Of a stretch of DNA of 39,952 bases, positions 30,584-39,927 are shown piece by piece. This DNA comes from Halocafeteria seosinensis. Taxonomy: Eukaryota > Sar > Bigyra > Bicosoecida. The number at the start of each line of letters is the position of its first letter. Position 1 is the first letter of the stretch. Under the pieces are notes generated by a model. The model was not told the origin of the DNA. It saw only the letters and a list, made by a program, of their open reading frames with translations, and made no database searches. The position numbers and the translations under genes are program-made. The DNA is taken from contig LVLI01000081.1 in assembly GCA_001687465.1 (NCBI GenBank), positions 1 through 39,952 of the forward strand. Reading direction: 5' to 3'.

Positions 30584-31595
30584 GTTGGTTATACAGTCAA
30601 TGGCTCCGATGGAGACACTCAGATTTCTCTACACCCAACGAGACTGTCGACGGTGGTAAAGGGGACATCATAGACTTGGCGCTGGGATATGTGGTTACGA
30701 AGGAGGAAAAGCAGCTGATCAGACCAAGATCTCGATTTCCCATTCTACAGGACCAATTGGGAAGAAGCAGATGGCATAGCGGGAATGCGTCTCGGATATA
30801 GCTTCGGTTTGGTAAATACTACTGATTGCTATGCAACAAGTGTGCTGGAAGGGGACGGGTGCTGCAACCGAAAACGGCAGGGTTTTCGTTACCAGGTCAT
30901 ATTCCACTGGAGACGCGAACAACGGTGGCATCGCGGGAGGAGCTGCTGGATGGAACAATGGTTATGTACACATCAGCGAATGTTACGCGTCAGGAATAAT
31001 AACTACTGATGGTGGTGGCATTACCGGGAATGAGCTAAGCGCTAACTATGGAGATATAGATTGCTACTCCGTCGGTTGGCGATATCACTGAGACCCTAGC
31101 AGGAGGAATATGCGGATCTGCAACTGGTGGCGCTGCCGGGTCCGACCCCGGGAAAGTATTAATTGCTATCACTTACGCTTCAGGTAAGGAAAAGGATGTG
31201 AACTCTGGTGGCATCGTAGGCCATGTATCGAATTTCTTTCGTGGGAACATTGAAGTATTCAGTCTACAATGGATCGTCGAACGCTGCCATGGTCGGGGGG
31301 GCGGGTCTTCGATGACATGCCTCCGTTAGTGAACAGTACAGGGATTTCAAACGAGTTAGAAGAGAGATTAGAACCACTATACCACTTCGACGGAAGGCAA
31401 GTAATAACGATCCCAGACGTGCGGGAAAAGGGTACTTTAGTGCTTGCTCGAAAATCGTCGCCGGTACCTAGCAGATACCCGTCTCTTGAACAACCGTCCG
31501 CTTGCAGCGTACGAATTGGACCTATTACGCCAGAATTCGCACTGTTTAAAGTATCCATTGTCGTCCATTTATTGGGCGGTACTATCTTTCTCTAA
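30584..31595 (+). pseudogene. Frameshifted relic of a GLUG-repeat-like surface protein
   Basis: Pieces of one repeat type appear in different plus-strand frames: GIAGMRLGYSFGLVNTTDCYAT (~30775-30840), GDANNGGIAGGAAGWNNGYV with ISECYASG (~30910-30995), TLAGGICGSATGGAAG (~31090-31140) and NSGGIVGHVSNFF (~31200-31235). GG-I-G...N-Y-(A/S)-(T/S)-G periodicity is the GLUG-type motif of repetitive, beta-helical secreted or surface proteins. Frame changes between the pieces, and stops in each frame, show that no single product is encoded. The last segment (31269-31595) is open but repeat-free. Short introns cannot account for all the breaks that I can see. The retroelement tail sits directly upstream and may have disrupted its 5' end. 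The assignment is by motif and composition. Confidence 0.5.
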
Positions 31596-31601
31596 ACGCG
31601 C

Positions 31602-32402
31602 TCAGCATTTCGTGAAGGTGATTACCCATATGCAATCTCTACTCGGATCCTCGAGAGGTGAGGCAGCCACTCTATAAATCTTTGTCACCAGATTAAAATC
31701 TGGAAGCTTTTGTCGACAGCTCAGCCTTGTGTGCCAGCAGGTCTCGCTGGTTGTCATCTTATCCATACCTGCGTACTTCAATACACAATAGGGGTTCCTT
31801 ATGGACACCACAACGATCGCTCCACCAACGACGAGTACACGTTCCCACTCCCGGAGCAATCGAGTAAATTCCAATTGTTTACGCTGTTCGTGTGATTCGG
31901 CATACAGTGTCTCTTTAGTGCTCAATATCGTATCAATTGTACCCTTGTCCACTACCAGATCGACACTGCCATCGGTCCAAGCCTCCAGATCGCCGCAGTC
32001 CATGACGTGAAAACGATGGTGAATGCATTGCATACCATGTCCGGACATGTGCTCCAAGTCCCTCTCTGCAATTGCTTCCTGTAACGTATCAATGCACACC
32101 CTGACGAAATCGATATGATGTAGCACCACTTGGAGCTGCTGCTGACATGCTGATTCCCCTCCCAGGGGGCTATAGTCCAGGTACGATACAAAGTCCGATG
32201 TCCCACATCCTACATGCAGCACCTCAATTTGTTCCTTATGAGCTGCTCGTTCATCCACCTCCTGCTGTGCCCGGTGTTTAGCGTGATCATCCAGAACGCG
32301 GTTCACAGTCGGGATGAAAACTGGATTCTCAGGGCCGCAATACCAATCAATCGCTCCCGATCTCGATCGATAATAGCTGTCCCAGTACTCTGCAGTGTTC
32401 AT
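31602..32402 (-). CDS. METTL13/EEF1AKMT-like class I methyltransferase
   Basis: An intronless frame of 267 aa starts at the ATG at 32402 (a longer reading would require TTG). The N-terminus AEYWDSYYRSRSGAIDWYC is the usual lead-in of this family. Motif I, LHVGCGTSDF (~62-71), binds S-adenosylmethionine. VDLVVDKGTIDTIL (~147-160) is the 'D-x-DKGT-D' post-motif II block characteristic of METTL13 and the EEF1A lysine methyltransferases. ERVLVVGGAIVVVS forms the next strand. Length fits a single-domain member (EEF1AKMT4-like) rather than the two-domain METTL13. The likely substrate is elongation factor 1A or another protein lysine, but this is family knowledge only. The stop lies 7 bp from the end of the GLUG-like relic on the other strand. 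Confidence 0.85.
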   Translation of the reverse strand: MNTAEYWDSYYRSRSGAIDWYCGPENPVFIPTVNRVLDDHAKHRAQQEVDERAAHKEQIEVLHVGCGTSDFVSYLDYSPLGGESACQQQLQVVLHHIDFVRVCIDTLQEAIAERDLEHMSGHGMQCIHHRFHVMDCGDLEAWTDGSVDLVVDKGTIDTILSTKETLYAESHEQRKQLEFTRLLREWERVLVVGGAIVVVSIRNPYCVLKYAGMDKMTTSETCWHTRLSCRQKLPDFNLVTKIYRVAASPLEDPSRDCIWVITFTKC

Positions 32403-32789
32403 TGCATACTTCAACAACCGTCAAACCCCGCCACTACCTTACAATACTATTGGTCTAACTCATTCTATACCACCATTGACTAAGCGGAGTTGCATAGTTC
32501 CGCACTTGCTGATTGGTGCCAACAGTCTTTGTTTGTTGAGCAGTGTGGCCCAACATATACACACAAGGAAGAAAGAGAAAGTGAGATACTTCTTGGGCTG
32601 AGTTAGTTCATTTTTATATACTATCATCATTTCGATGCCGGGAGCCAACTTGGAACTCAGATATGCTTCGAGTTGTAGGATATAAATTCACAGCCATACG
32701 GATATCTTAAGTTAGCTTTTAACATTACCAAAAGTTCACTTGGGCGAAAGCTTTGCTAGTTTGTGCGATATCCTCCACTTCTGAATGCC

Positions 32790-33901
32790 TCAGATCGTAT
32801 CGACGTTTTCCACTGCAAGTAACCCTTGAGGTGAATACGGATAAGGTTGCTTGCCTCCCGTGTTTTCGTGAACAGTCACATCTGTTATTAATTGCAAGAC
32901 ATACATATGAACAAAAGGGATACATAAGAAATGTAGGTGTGACTTACTGCATTTATTCACAAGGAGTTGCCAGACGGTCTTGATCGAGTCTGGCCAGGCA
33001 TGAATACAGCCAGCGGAATTGGGCATCGGTTGAGGCGGTTCCCATCCAGCATACTGATGCCATTCTCCTGTATGCATCAATATTCCATGGCGTACTTTTG
33101 GCACAAGGAAAGCGGCATTTCCCTTGAGTCCTTTGACAGCTCTGTTTACTGGATACGGCCCGTACAGCTTAGGGATAGGCTCGGGGGAGTTCAAGTCAAA
33201 CTCAAATAGTCCAGTAGGCGTATTTCCATCGGAGGAGAATTCGTTGAGTCCAGGTCCACTGTTGTTAAAATTAGGCCAAGTATGGTTCGTGCCTTGAGTA
33301 TGGCCATGCGCTCGTACTACGTAGGCAAACAGTTTATTCAAATCGGCATCGTATAGCGTGGCTGTGGTCTCAATGCTCCTATTCGAGTGCACTGGTACAT
33401 GCACCAGGTACTTGTATCCCAAATGTCTCGGAGTCACGGATGGGTCCCAATGGTAATCGTCGGCTGAAAGATGGCCAAGCACATGGTGTGCCGTCACTGA
33501 GCTAACCACTCCGGTAACTGGCAGCGACACCTCTGCAAGACGCAAACTTCCCCCCCAAGCACTAGCATGAGACAACAAATTCCAAGGGGAAAACGTTAAA
33601 ACTTACGCTTCTGAAAATCTTTGACCTTACTGGCAGTCTTTGGGCCGTATATGGAATCGACATTGATGGGCGATGAAGATGGCATGCGGTTCAGGAAATT
33701 CTGAAGAATATACACGTCCGTTCCTTCCAAATACGGATTTTGCACCGACAGCTCCCGGCTAAATGGGCGAGGCATGTTCGACCCATAGAAACCTCTCAGT
33801 GTCTCCGCTGTGGCGAATATAGGTGGATAAAGCAAACAAGACGCCACTAGCGACACCAGGATCCAAGACATTTTCACCGTTTTAAGTTTCTTTCCGTCCA
33901 T
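32790..33901 (-). CDS. Secreted L,D-transpeptidase (YkuD)-like protein with peptidoglycan-binding-like domain
   Basis: Exons on the minus strand are 33901-33607, 33532-32948 and 32881-32790, giving 323 aa. Introns are 74 nt (GTAAG...GCAG) and 66 nt (GTAAG...ACAG), both phase 1. The second has no stop and could be retained. The ATG at 33901 leads into a signal peptide (MSWILVSLVASCLLYPPIFA). Residues ~50-98 (DVYILQNFLNRM...YGPKTASKVKDFQK) match a PG_binding_1 repeat. The catalytic part has HGILMHTGEW (H252) and NSAGCIHAW (S271, C274, H276), the H...S-x-G-C-x-H/R signature of YkuD enzymes with the nucleophilic Cys present. It ends with QPYPYSPQGLLAVENVD. Bacterial members cross-link peptidoglycan. 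In a eukaryote the substrate is unknown; it could be an extracellular amide polymer or ingested bacterial wall. Introns show it is nuclear and not contamination. Confidence 0.8.
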
Positions 33902-34111
33902 TAGACACAAGCTATACCCACGATTGAATACGAGAAAACTTTAATGAATACGGCCGCACACGCACCGATATTCAAACCCCTTAAATGGGAGGAAAATGAA
34001 GCTAATATGGTGCAGATTGCCAACTTCAACTACGAGGCCTGGGTAGGAGAATGCTGTGGAATAATCTTCAGCGTGTATTCACTCAATTTTTATGCATACC
34101 GACAAGTATAG

Positions 34112-36089
34112 CTAATAACGCTTTCGCATGTATAGAACGTTGACCTTAGTATCTTCTGGAATCAATTCAACCCGCCTCTCGGTGGCAAGCAATTCTATCG
34201 TAGCCGCATCATCGACATGCTCTGCAACCTCGCCACTCCATTCGAAACCTGAACATAACGTAGCAACAGAGTGTTGGTGTGCTTATCAGTCGGAGCACGC
34301 ATTGCACATTGAGAACTATCCCAACTTACGAATACTGAAATCCAAGGTATCCTTGAATTCGGATATGTTTGTCTCGCTAACCCCAGGAACATTGTCGATA
34401 AGCTCTTGGCGGAATCGCTTGCAGAAATATCGTTTCAATGATTTCACCTTCGTAGTGACGGGTACCAAAAACGTAACTGCGGATACATCAGGAATTTGAT
34501 TTTCCCTGGCGTGTCTTCGAAACGAGACATACACCCGGGGATCCCGGCGGTCACCGCTCTTCCCTGATTTCGAAGTTTCATTCCGGGGAGACGGCTTATG
34601 TTCTTTCCTTTCAGCGGGCTTCCGCTCTCGGCCCCAGTGCTGCTGGGTAGGATAATCCCTTGCGTTAAAAACGTCTTCACTCGATTCAACAGACGTCTCT
34701 CCTCTAACTTCGTTTTTCCTTGGGCGGCCCATTTTCTTACGGCGACCATCCCCTTCGTGGGTTTGATTGGCAGAACGGCGTCTTTTAACAGCCGGACTAC
34801 TAGGAGGACTAGCGTCATCATCTGAATCAGCTGTACGTTTCCTGCGCAAGTCTCCCGCGGCGTCCGCTCCCTGTGCTAGTGCGCTCGTATGTTCTCGGCT
34901 TGCGGCAGTAATCTTGTCGAGTCTTTCCTTTTCTAGAGCTTCGTATTTTTCTCTGTCAGGGTACATGAGTGCTATTAACTGCATAGCAAGGTACACATAA
35001 CTACCTTTAGATGTGGTTGGCATTAGGCATGAAGACGGTGAGATACTTACAGCATCGAATCTCTGATCTTGTTGGCAAGATCTTCGAGAAGGCACCCGGG
35101 CTCGGCAGCTTGGACATTCATTTTGCAACACTCGCAAAGACTGCTCCATACAGTCCTGACAAAATCGATGTAAACACTGCAGAGTCATTACCACTATTAA
35201 CAAGGAGAATGCCTCGTGTTAACACAATTCTTCAGCTCAGACTTACTTGTTTAATGCATCGGGTGTCATTTATGATGCTATAGCAGATTTGGCACTCAAA
35301 GAAGTGGTTCAGCTGGCTCGTTGGTAAGCTTACATTAATCTCCTTGTCAACCTGTACGAGAAGCATTCACGCTTAGTGAAGCAACAAGCTGGCCCGTATA
35401 ACTTGAATTCCGAGGGGAAACATTTAAACACGTACTTTTTTCACCTTGGGAGCAGTAACGTCCTTTGGTCCAAGATGGGACAAGATCTGTCGTCCGCAAG
35501 CCTGACGAAGAAAAGAGCAAGTCTTCAACCAAAAAGTTACTGCATGTAGTGACTATCATGTACGTACTGCGCGAGCACTTGGTTTCGGTTTCCAAAGAGG
35601 ATTGTGCTTCTTGTTATATTCCAATTCTTCCGTCATGGTTTGAGCCACGGACACGTTCTTTGGGTTGCTTGTGGCGTTGAAAGCTTTGCTGCTGCTGGTG
35701 GTGGAACCCGGCTTTGATGGGCCAGGGGTAGGAGCCGAAGTTGCTCCTAAGCTAGCGGCAGTGGTTGCACCACTATTGGATTCCGGGGCAGAGTTGCCAT
35801 TGGAAGGCGAAGAGGGCGTAGATGATTCCATGTTGAGATCCCCTGAATGAGAGCTCGGTTCTTCCATGGTTCCACTCTCGTCCTTTTCACTGCAGACCGT
35901 CGCAGTATCTGCTTGTGTCTGAGCGGCAACTTCTGAAGTACTGGTTGTAACGGAAACAGTCACAGACGGGGCAGAAAGAGCCTTTGAAGTGGCCAAAGAA
36001 GGTGTCTGGGCTGTGAACGCCGCCGCCGGGCTTGGTTGAGTAGATGGATGCACGCCAGTTCCAGGAGTCGTGCCGATACTGCTATCCAT
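34112..36089 (-). CDS. RING1: RING1-type Polycomb (PRC1) E3 ubiquitin ligase with RAWUL domain
   Basis: Exons on the minus strand are 36089-35568, 35501-35436, 35351-35247, 35176-35051, 34978-34330 and 34248-34112 (534 aa). Introns are 66, 84, 70, 72 and 81 nt with matching phases. Residues 1-174 are Ser/Thr/Pro-rich and disordered. The RING finger is complete: C216-C219-C232-H234-C237-C240-C252-C255, split by an intron before C232. It continues into SRRSCQQDQRFDA-LIALMYPD, as in plant and animal RING1/RNF2. A GRPRK AT-hook-like core lies at ~357-361 inside a long basic linker. The C-terminal ~95 residues form a RAWUL (ubiquitin-like) fold candidate: VTFLVPVTTKVKSLKRYFCK and EDTKVNVLYM. RING1 mono-ubiquitinates histone H2A in PRC1 and silences chromatin. 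Exons 1-2 are less certain because they lack a conserved domain. Confidence 0.88.
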
Positions 36090-37672
36090 ACTGAAACTAT
36101 AAAGACTGGTACAGTTGGGAAGAAATACAGGTATACGTATTTATTGACACCCACAAATGCGTGCATGTAGGCTATTGTATCCCACAGACTTGACCTGACA
36201 CAGAGAACCCCATGCCCGAAGGACATAAGATGAGGCGTGACCGAACCAAGGTCCTACAAATGATTGATGGGTTCATGTACATGTACGCCGATATTCGAAT
36301 TCGACAGTGGAGTAACTAGAGAAGCCAAAGCCTTGGTGCTGGTGAAACAGATCGCATGGAGGATTTTGCACAGCACATGCGCTGCTGCCAACAACACAAC
36401 ACGAAGTTGACCACTGCGGTGCTTCCAATACCATGGTACTACAACTACTATTTTTCGCCTTCTCCAGTACCAACAATAGAAGGAACGGGTATTTTCACTT
36501 GTGTGTGATAACAGAATCGCAAAAGCCCAATTGTGTGCTAACGGGACAAACTTTCGGTTCAATTGTGTGCTAACAGGGTTGTTTGTTCCTTCACATGGGT
36601 GCTAACTAGAGGCATGTGGGCTTTAATAATTAGGGTGTCAGGTACAAAACCGTACCCAGAGGGCAGCAAGCTTGGGCCAAGCCTTGGAACTTGGGGTGGG
36701 CGATGCTTGCTTGGACCCCGGTCCAAGCCTGGGGTCAAAAAACGCGCGTAAATTACAAATTCGAATGTGGTCCGTTGGGTCCAGAAACAACTTTCAAACA
36801 AGGCTACTAAGCCTCATAGAACCCGCTTTGTTACCACATTTCAGGAGTATATTCAATTGAGAACTCTCCTAGTCTACCGTATCAAATGTAGCTTCAAAAA
36901 TCCGGCTGGCAAATAAGCCAGACTAAAGAACGACACGACTGTAGCACATACATCAAAATACATAACTACTCTTCTGTGACCATTCTGAATCATTTAGCGT
37001 CTGTTCATCCCAATGCACAAGCCAATGAAGCCAATACATCGTGTAGGCTACTCGTAGCTTCCCTGAGGTATTGGCCTCCCCGGTGTCCGCGGCCTTGTGA
37101 AAAATTACAAAAAAGGTACAAGAATCCCACAAACTTTCCTTCGTCTTACCCAAGCCTTGGTTACTTGCTTGGGCGAAAGGGCGGCTTGCTTGGGAAATAC
37201 CCAAGCAATCAAGTTGCCGCCCTCTGGTCTCGCCCGTTCCCCGCCTGGTTCAACTGCGCGTCCTCGGCTATTGGGTATTGTCCCTGGTACTGTGGGTTGT
37301 TCATGTATGGCAGGGAAATACAACAACAAGAACTGTAGAAACATAACTCGTGATCCCCATTCGGAAGCCCGCTCAAAGTTACTAGTCGGGCTATGTGCAT
37401 GTACTGCGGCGGTTGGATTTCCACCTTGAAGCCATCATGAGCCATTGAGAGCTACAGCCCTTGTTTCTCTCTTTCGCGACACTGCTGTATCTAACAGGTT
37501 TTCCGGTATTACCACTTACCCAAAATCCAAAACCGCGGTGGCGAGGGTAATTTTGTACCTTCCAGGCCAGAGCATCTAAACATTGTACACGCTTATAGCA
37601 AGGCAAAAGGACAAACAAAACCTCTACAACTCGATCTCTACGTAATAGCGCAGTCGACGCTATGGTTGAGTA
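36090..37672. other. Intergenic, with repeat arrays
   Basis: About 1.6 kb lies between the divergent RING1 and glycine-rich genes. Short frames on both strands have no recognisable domains. It holds a four-unit 32-bp-period array (36496-36623) and an imperfect inverted match between 36656 and 37227. Both promoters should lie near its ends. Confidence 0.55.
36496..36623. repeat. Four degenerate units with 32-bp period
   Basis: CACTTGTGTGTGATAAC (36496), CAATTGTGTGCTAAC (36528 and 36560) and CACATGGGTGCTAAC (36592) begin units spaced exactly 32 bp. The ~15-bp cores are conserved while the remaining ~17 bp of each unit differ. Confidence 0.8.
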
Positions 37673-38740
37673 ATGATGGACATTCTTTTGAATTTTGAAC
37701 CCTCCGGTGCTTTTAGGATCGGCATTCTCCTATTCATGTTTGCAATTCATTGTACGTCAGCATCCAGTGAAGCAGCAGATATTGGACCTGAGAGAGAATT
37801 AGAATTTACGTCCGTGGGTTGGCAAACGTGGAGAGTGCCCCAGCATGTGTACTGTGTTGATGTATTCTTGGTAGGTGGAGGGGGCGGTGCCAGTGAACGC
37901 GGAGGAGGGGGAGGTGGATATACAGGAACATTCTTAGGTATATTTGTAACACCAGGAGAGTCGATAAATATCAAAGTCGGAGAAGGAGGTGGCAAAGGAA
38001 AAAGGTGCTCAAGAGGAGAAAGTGCTAAAGATGGCGGCTTCTCGCAATTCATGAAATCAGCGTATCGAGTAGCAGGCGGTAGAAGTAGCGCAGTTTCGTC
38101 ACACAGAGGCGGTGATGGCGGCTCTGGTGGATCATCCGGACGCGGCGGTCGAACGTGTCCGAATGCATCTCATGGAGCCGATGGCGGGAAAGATGGCTCG
38201 AACGGATCGGGACCTTCAGAAGGGAAAGGTCAGGGAACTACAACCCGAGCATTTGGTGAATCAGATGGGAGGTTGTATTCCGGTGGAGGTGGTGGTGCTG
38301 ACTGTCAAGCTTGCCACGGCCGAGGAGGTGCTGGAGGTGGAGGCAATGCTGGTAAAGATGGTAAGCCAAACACCGGGGGTGGCGGAGGTGGAACAAGCGT
38401 AAATTTTGGCTGGAGTAATTTCCATTGTAAGTGTCGTACTGGTAGAATCATTCAAGGAGGCAGCGGAGGATCCGGCATCGTTATTCTAAGATACCGGGAG
38501 CGAGCCTGCCAAAGCCCCACACCTACCTCAACCCATAGCATGACAGCAACTCCAACTTCGACTCATACACAAACATCTTCGAAGACTCCCAGTAATACTC
38601 CTTCTGAAACGCCTAGTCACAGCTCCTCAAATACAGCAAGTCAATCTGCTTCGCAAACAATGACGAGTAGCTCTTCTCCGCGTCCGAAGAGGATACAGAT
38701 AACAAATCTTCCCGCTCAGCGTCCTCGCCGAGGAGGTTAG
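37673..38740 (+). CDS. Secreted glycine-rich protein with Ser/Thr-rich tail
   Basis: The frame encodes 355 aa from tandem ATGs at 37673/37676. A hydrophobic leader (FRIGILLFMFAIHCTSAS) suggests secretion. Residues ~50-285 form one glycine-rich module: W-R-VP-HVYCVDVFLVGGGGG, then GGYTG, TPGESINIKVGEGG, several GG-rich turns, and the closing strand GGSGGSGIVILRYRE. This order, from a VP strand through poly-Gly hairpins to a GIVI-RY strand, is the widespread glycine-rich domain found in phage tail fibres, algal surface proteins and the ALK-type receptors. A 60-residue Ser/Thr/Pro tail (SPTPTSTHSMTATPTSTHT...) looks like an O-glycosylated stalk. The end is basic (RPRRGG), with no membrane anchor or GPI signal. 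It is probably a cell-surface or matrix protein. There is no intron in the model, but the last residues after the stalk are unusual and a 3' exon could be missing. Confidence 0.75.
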   Translation: MMDILLNFEPSGAFRIGILLFMFAIHCTSASSEAADIGPERELEFTSVGWQTWRVPQHVYCVDVFLVGGGGGASERGGGGGGYTGTFLGIFVTPGESINIKVGEGGGKGKRCSRGESAKDGGFSQFMKSAYRVAGGRSSAVSSHRGGDGGSGGSSGRGGRTCPNASHGADGGKDGSNGSGPSEGKGQGTTTRAFGESDGRLYSGGGGGADCQACHGRGGAGGGGNAGKDGKPNTGGGGGGTSVNFGWSNFHCKCRTGRIIQGGSGGSGIVILRYRERACQSPTPTSTHSMTATPTSTHTQTSSKTPSNTPSETPSHSSSNTASQSASQTMTSSSSPRPKRIQITNLPAQRPRRGG

Positions 38741-39579
38741 CCAAATGATACCAAGGTCATACCGGTAATGAATACGTTACCTTTACGAAGCCATGCAGCA
38801 GTGGGAAGTGCAATTGGTCGGGCAACCAGAACGAGTACGGCAATTCTCTGACTACGTTGAGATTCCAACAAGCTGGAAGACATGAATAAGAACGTGACGT
38901 CGTTTACGATGTAGCCATTTAATGAATTATCCAGAAACTAACGTCGACGCGAATCCTGTCAGCCACGAGTGTAGGATGAATTTGTACTGGAGATGCTTAA
39001 TGTTTATTGATATATCAATACGAATGGCATCGCTCACTCAGTGGAAGTGGAGAAGTATACTGCATGCGCACGAGGTAGAAGTCTATATAGACGGCGTAGA
39101 GTCATGCCCGCGTTAAGGGTGAACGAGGTAGAAGTCTATGGAGAGGAATGCGGTTGTAGACGTGCGGCACGAATGTTCAGTCACCCGGTTGTGGCATTGT
39201 AAAGATTGTAGCGAACGATGCAAGTAGCACAGTCTACGCTGCACACTCCCTCCTCGGACCAAGAGTCGTCGTCGAGATAGGGAGGGAAAGCATTGATGTC
39301 CTATGGGTTTACGTCAAAACTTTGAAATCCCGCATTTGTTTGGTCTCGGTCCTCAGAGTGGAACAGCGGGGCCGTCGCAGAGACTGACGGGAAACGCTAC
39401 ATAAGCAGATGGGCACCTAACCATAGCATCTTTGCTCTAACCGGGTGGCATTGGAGAAGCTGCAATCAAGTTTATGAAGGAGATCGCTACTACAGTTCAG
39501 CAGATTACAAGGAGTCGAGCAGCTTATCGATCTGAAAAGCAACCGGTACTGGCAGAGTGTCTTCTAACGGATCCCAAAA
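38741..39579. other. Intergenic, no gene seen
   Basis: This ~840-bp interval contains only short frames (for example 38922-39116). A 17-bp direct repeat, ACGAGGTAGAAGTCTAT, occurs at 39070-39086 and 39123-39139. Nothing else stands out. Confidence 0.5.
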
Positions 39580-39927
39580 TTACTGAAAAGAAACCCCGAG
39601 GTCTTCCCTGAGATTGACTACTGGTCCCCAAGTGTCCTTGTGGTTCCTTCTCCACTTGACACAGACCTTGTTGCAGGAAGAGTCAAACTTCCGGAATTTC
39701 TCTACTATCCGAATACCGTTGCCCTTCACCTGTTGGTTTTTCGTTTGCCGTGGCTTCTTTGGAATGCCCTTGCACGTTGCTACAGGTGGCTTTCGCTTCC
39801 GGGACAATTGTGACCCCTTTGGTTTTGTGGGCGATGCTTGCAATGCCTTTGGTTTTGTGGACAATGCTTGCAATGCCTTCGGTATGGCGGACGATGCTTG
39901 TGGTGCGTCAGATGAGGTGTGTAACAT
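39580..39927 (-). CDS. Chromodomain-like ORF with 10-residue repeats
   Basis: The frame encodes 115 aa from the ATG at 39927, with an in-frame TGA at 39946-39948, so it is complete unless spliced. The N-terminal half has three degenerate ten-residue repeats of type QALSTKPKAL, followed by basic clusters (RKRKPP, KKPRQTK). The C-terminal ~40 residues read IRIVEKFRKFDSS...VCVKWRRNHKDTWGPVVNLRE. This fits a chromodomain (VEK, VKW, TW-P, NL), but with TWGP for TWEP and no Gly after the VKW. It may be the tail of a retroelement integrase or ORF2, since another chromodomain fragment lies at ~6.7 kb, or a small chromatin protein. The right edge of the window cuts the neighbourhood. Confidence 0.45.
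   Translation of the reverse strand: MLHTSSDAPQASSAIPKALQALSTKPKALQASPTKPKGSQLSRKRKPPVATCKGIPKKPRQTKNQQVKGNGIRIVEKFRKFDSSCNKVCVKWRRNHKDTWGPVVNLREDLGVSFQ
39816..39905. repeat. Three 30-bp tandem repeats within the chromodomain-like ORF
   Basis: Units start at 39816, 39846 and 39876 (CCTTTGGTTTTGTGG... type). The first two differ at only a few positions and the third is more diverged. Thirty is a multiple of three, so repeat-number change keeps the frame. Confidence 0.9.

Noticed and set aside
36496-36623. Regularly spaced repeats with variable filler, resembling a CRISPR array
   Set aside because: The units are degenerate, the core is only ~15 bp, there are no cas genes and the genome is eukaryotic.
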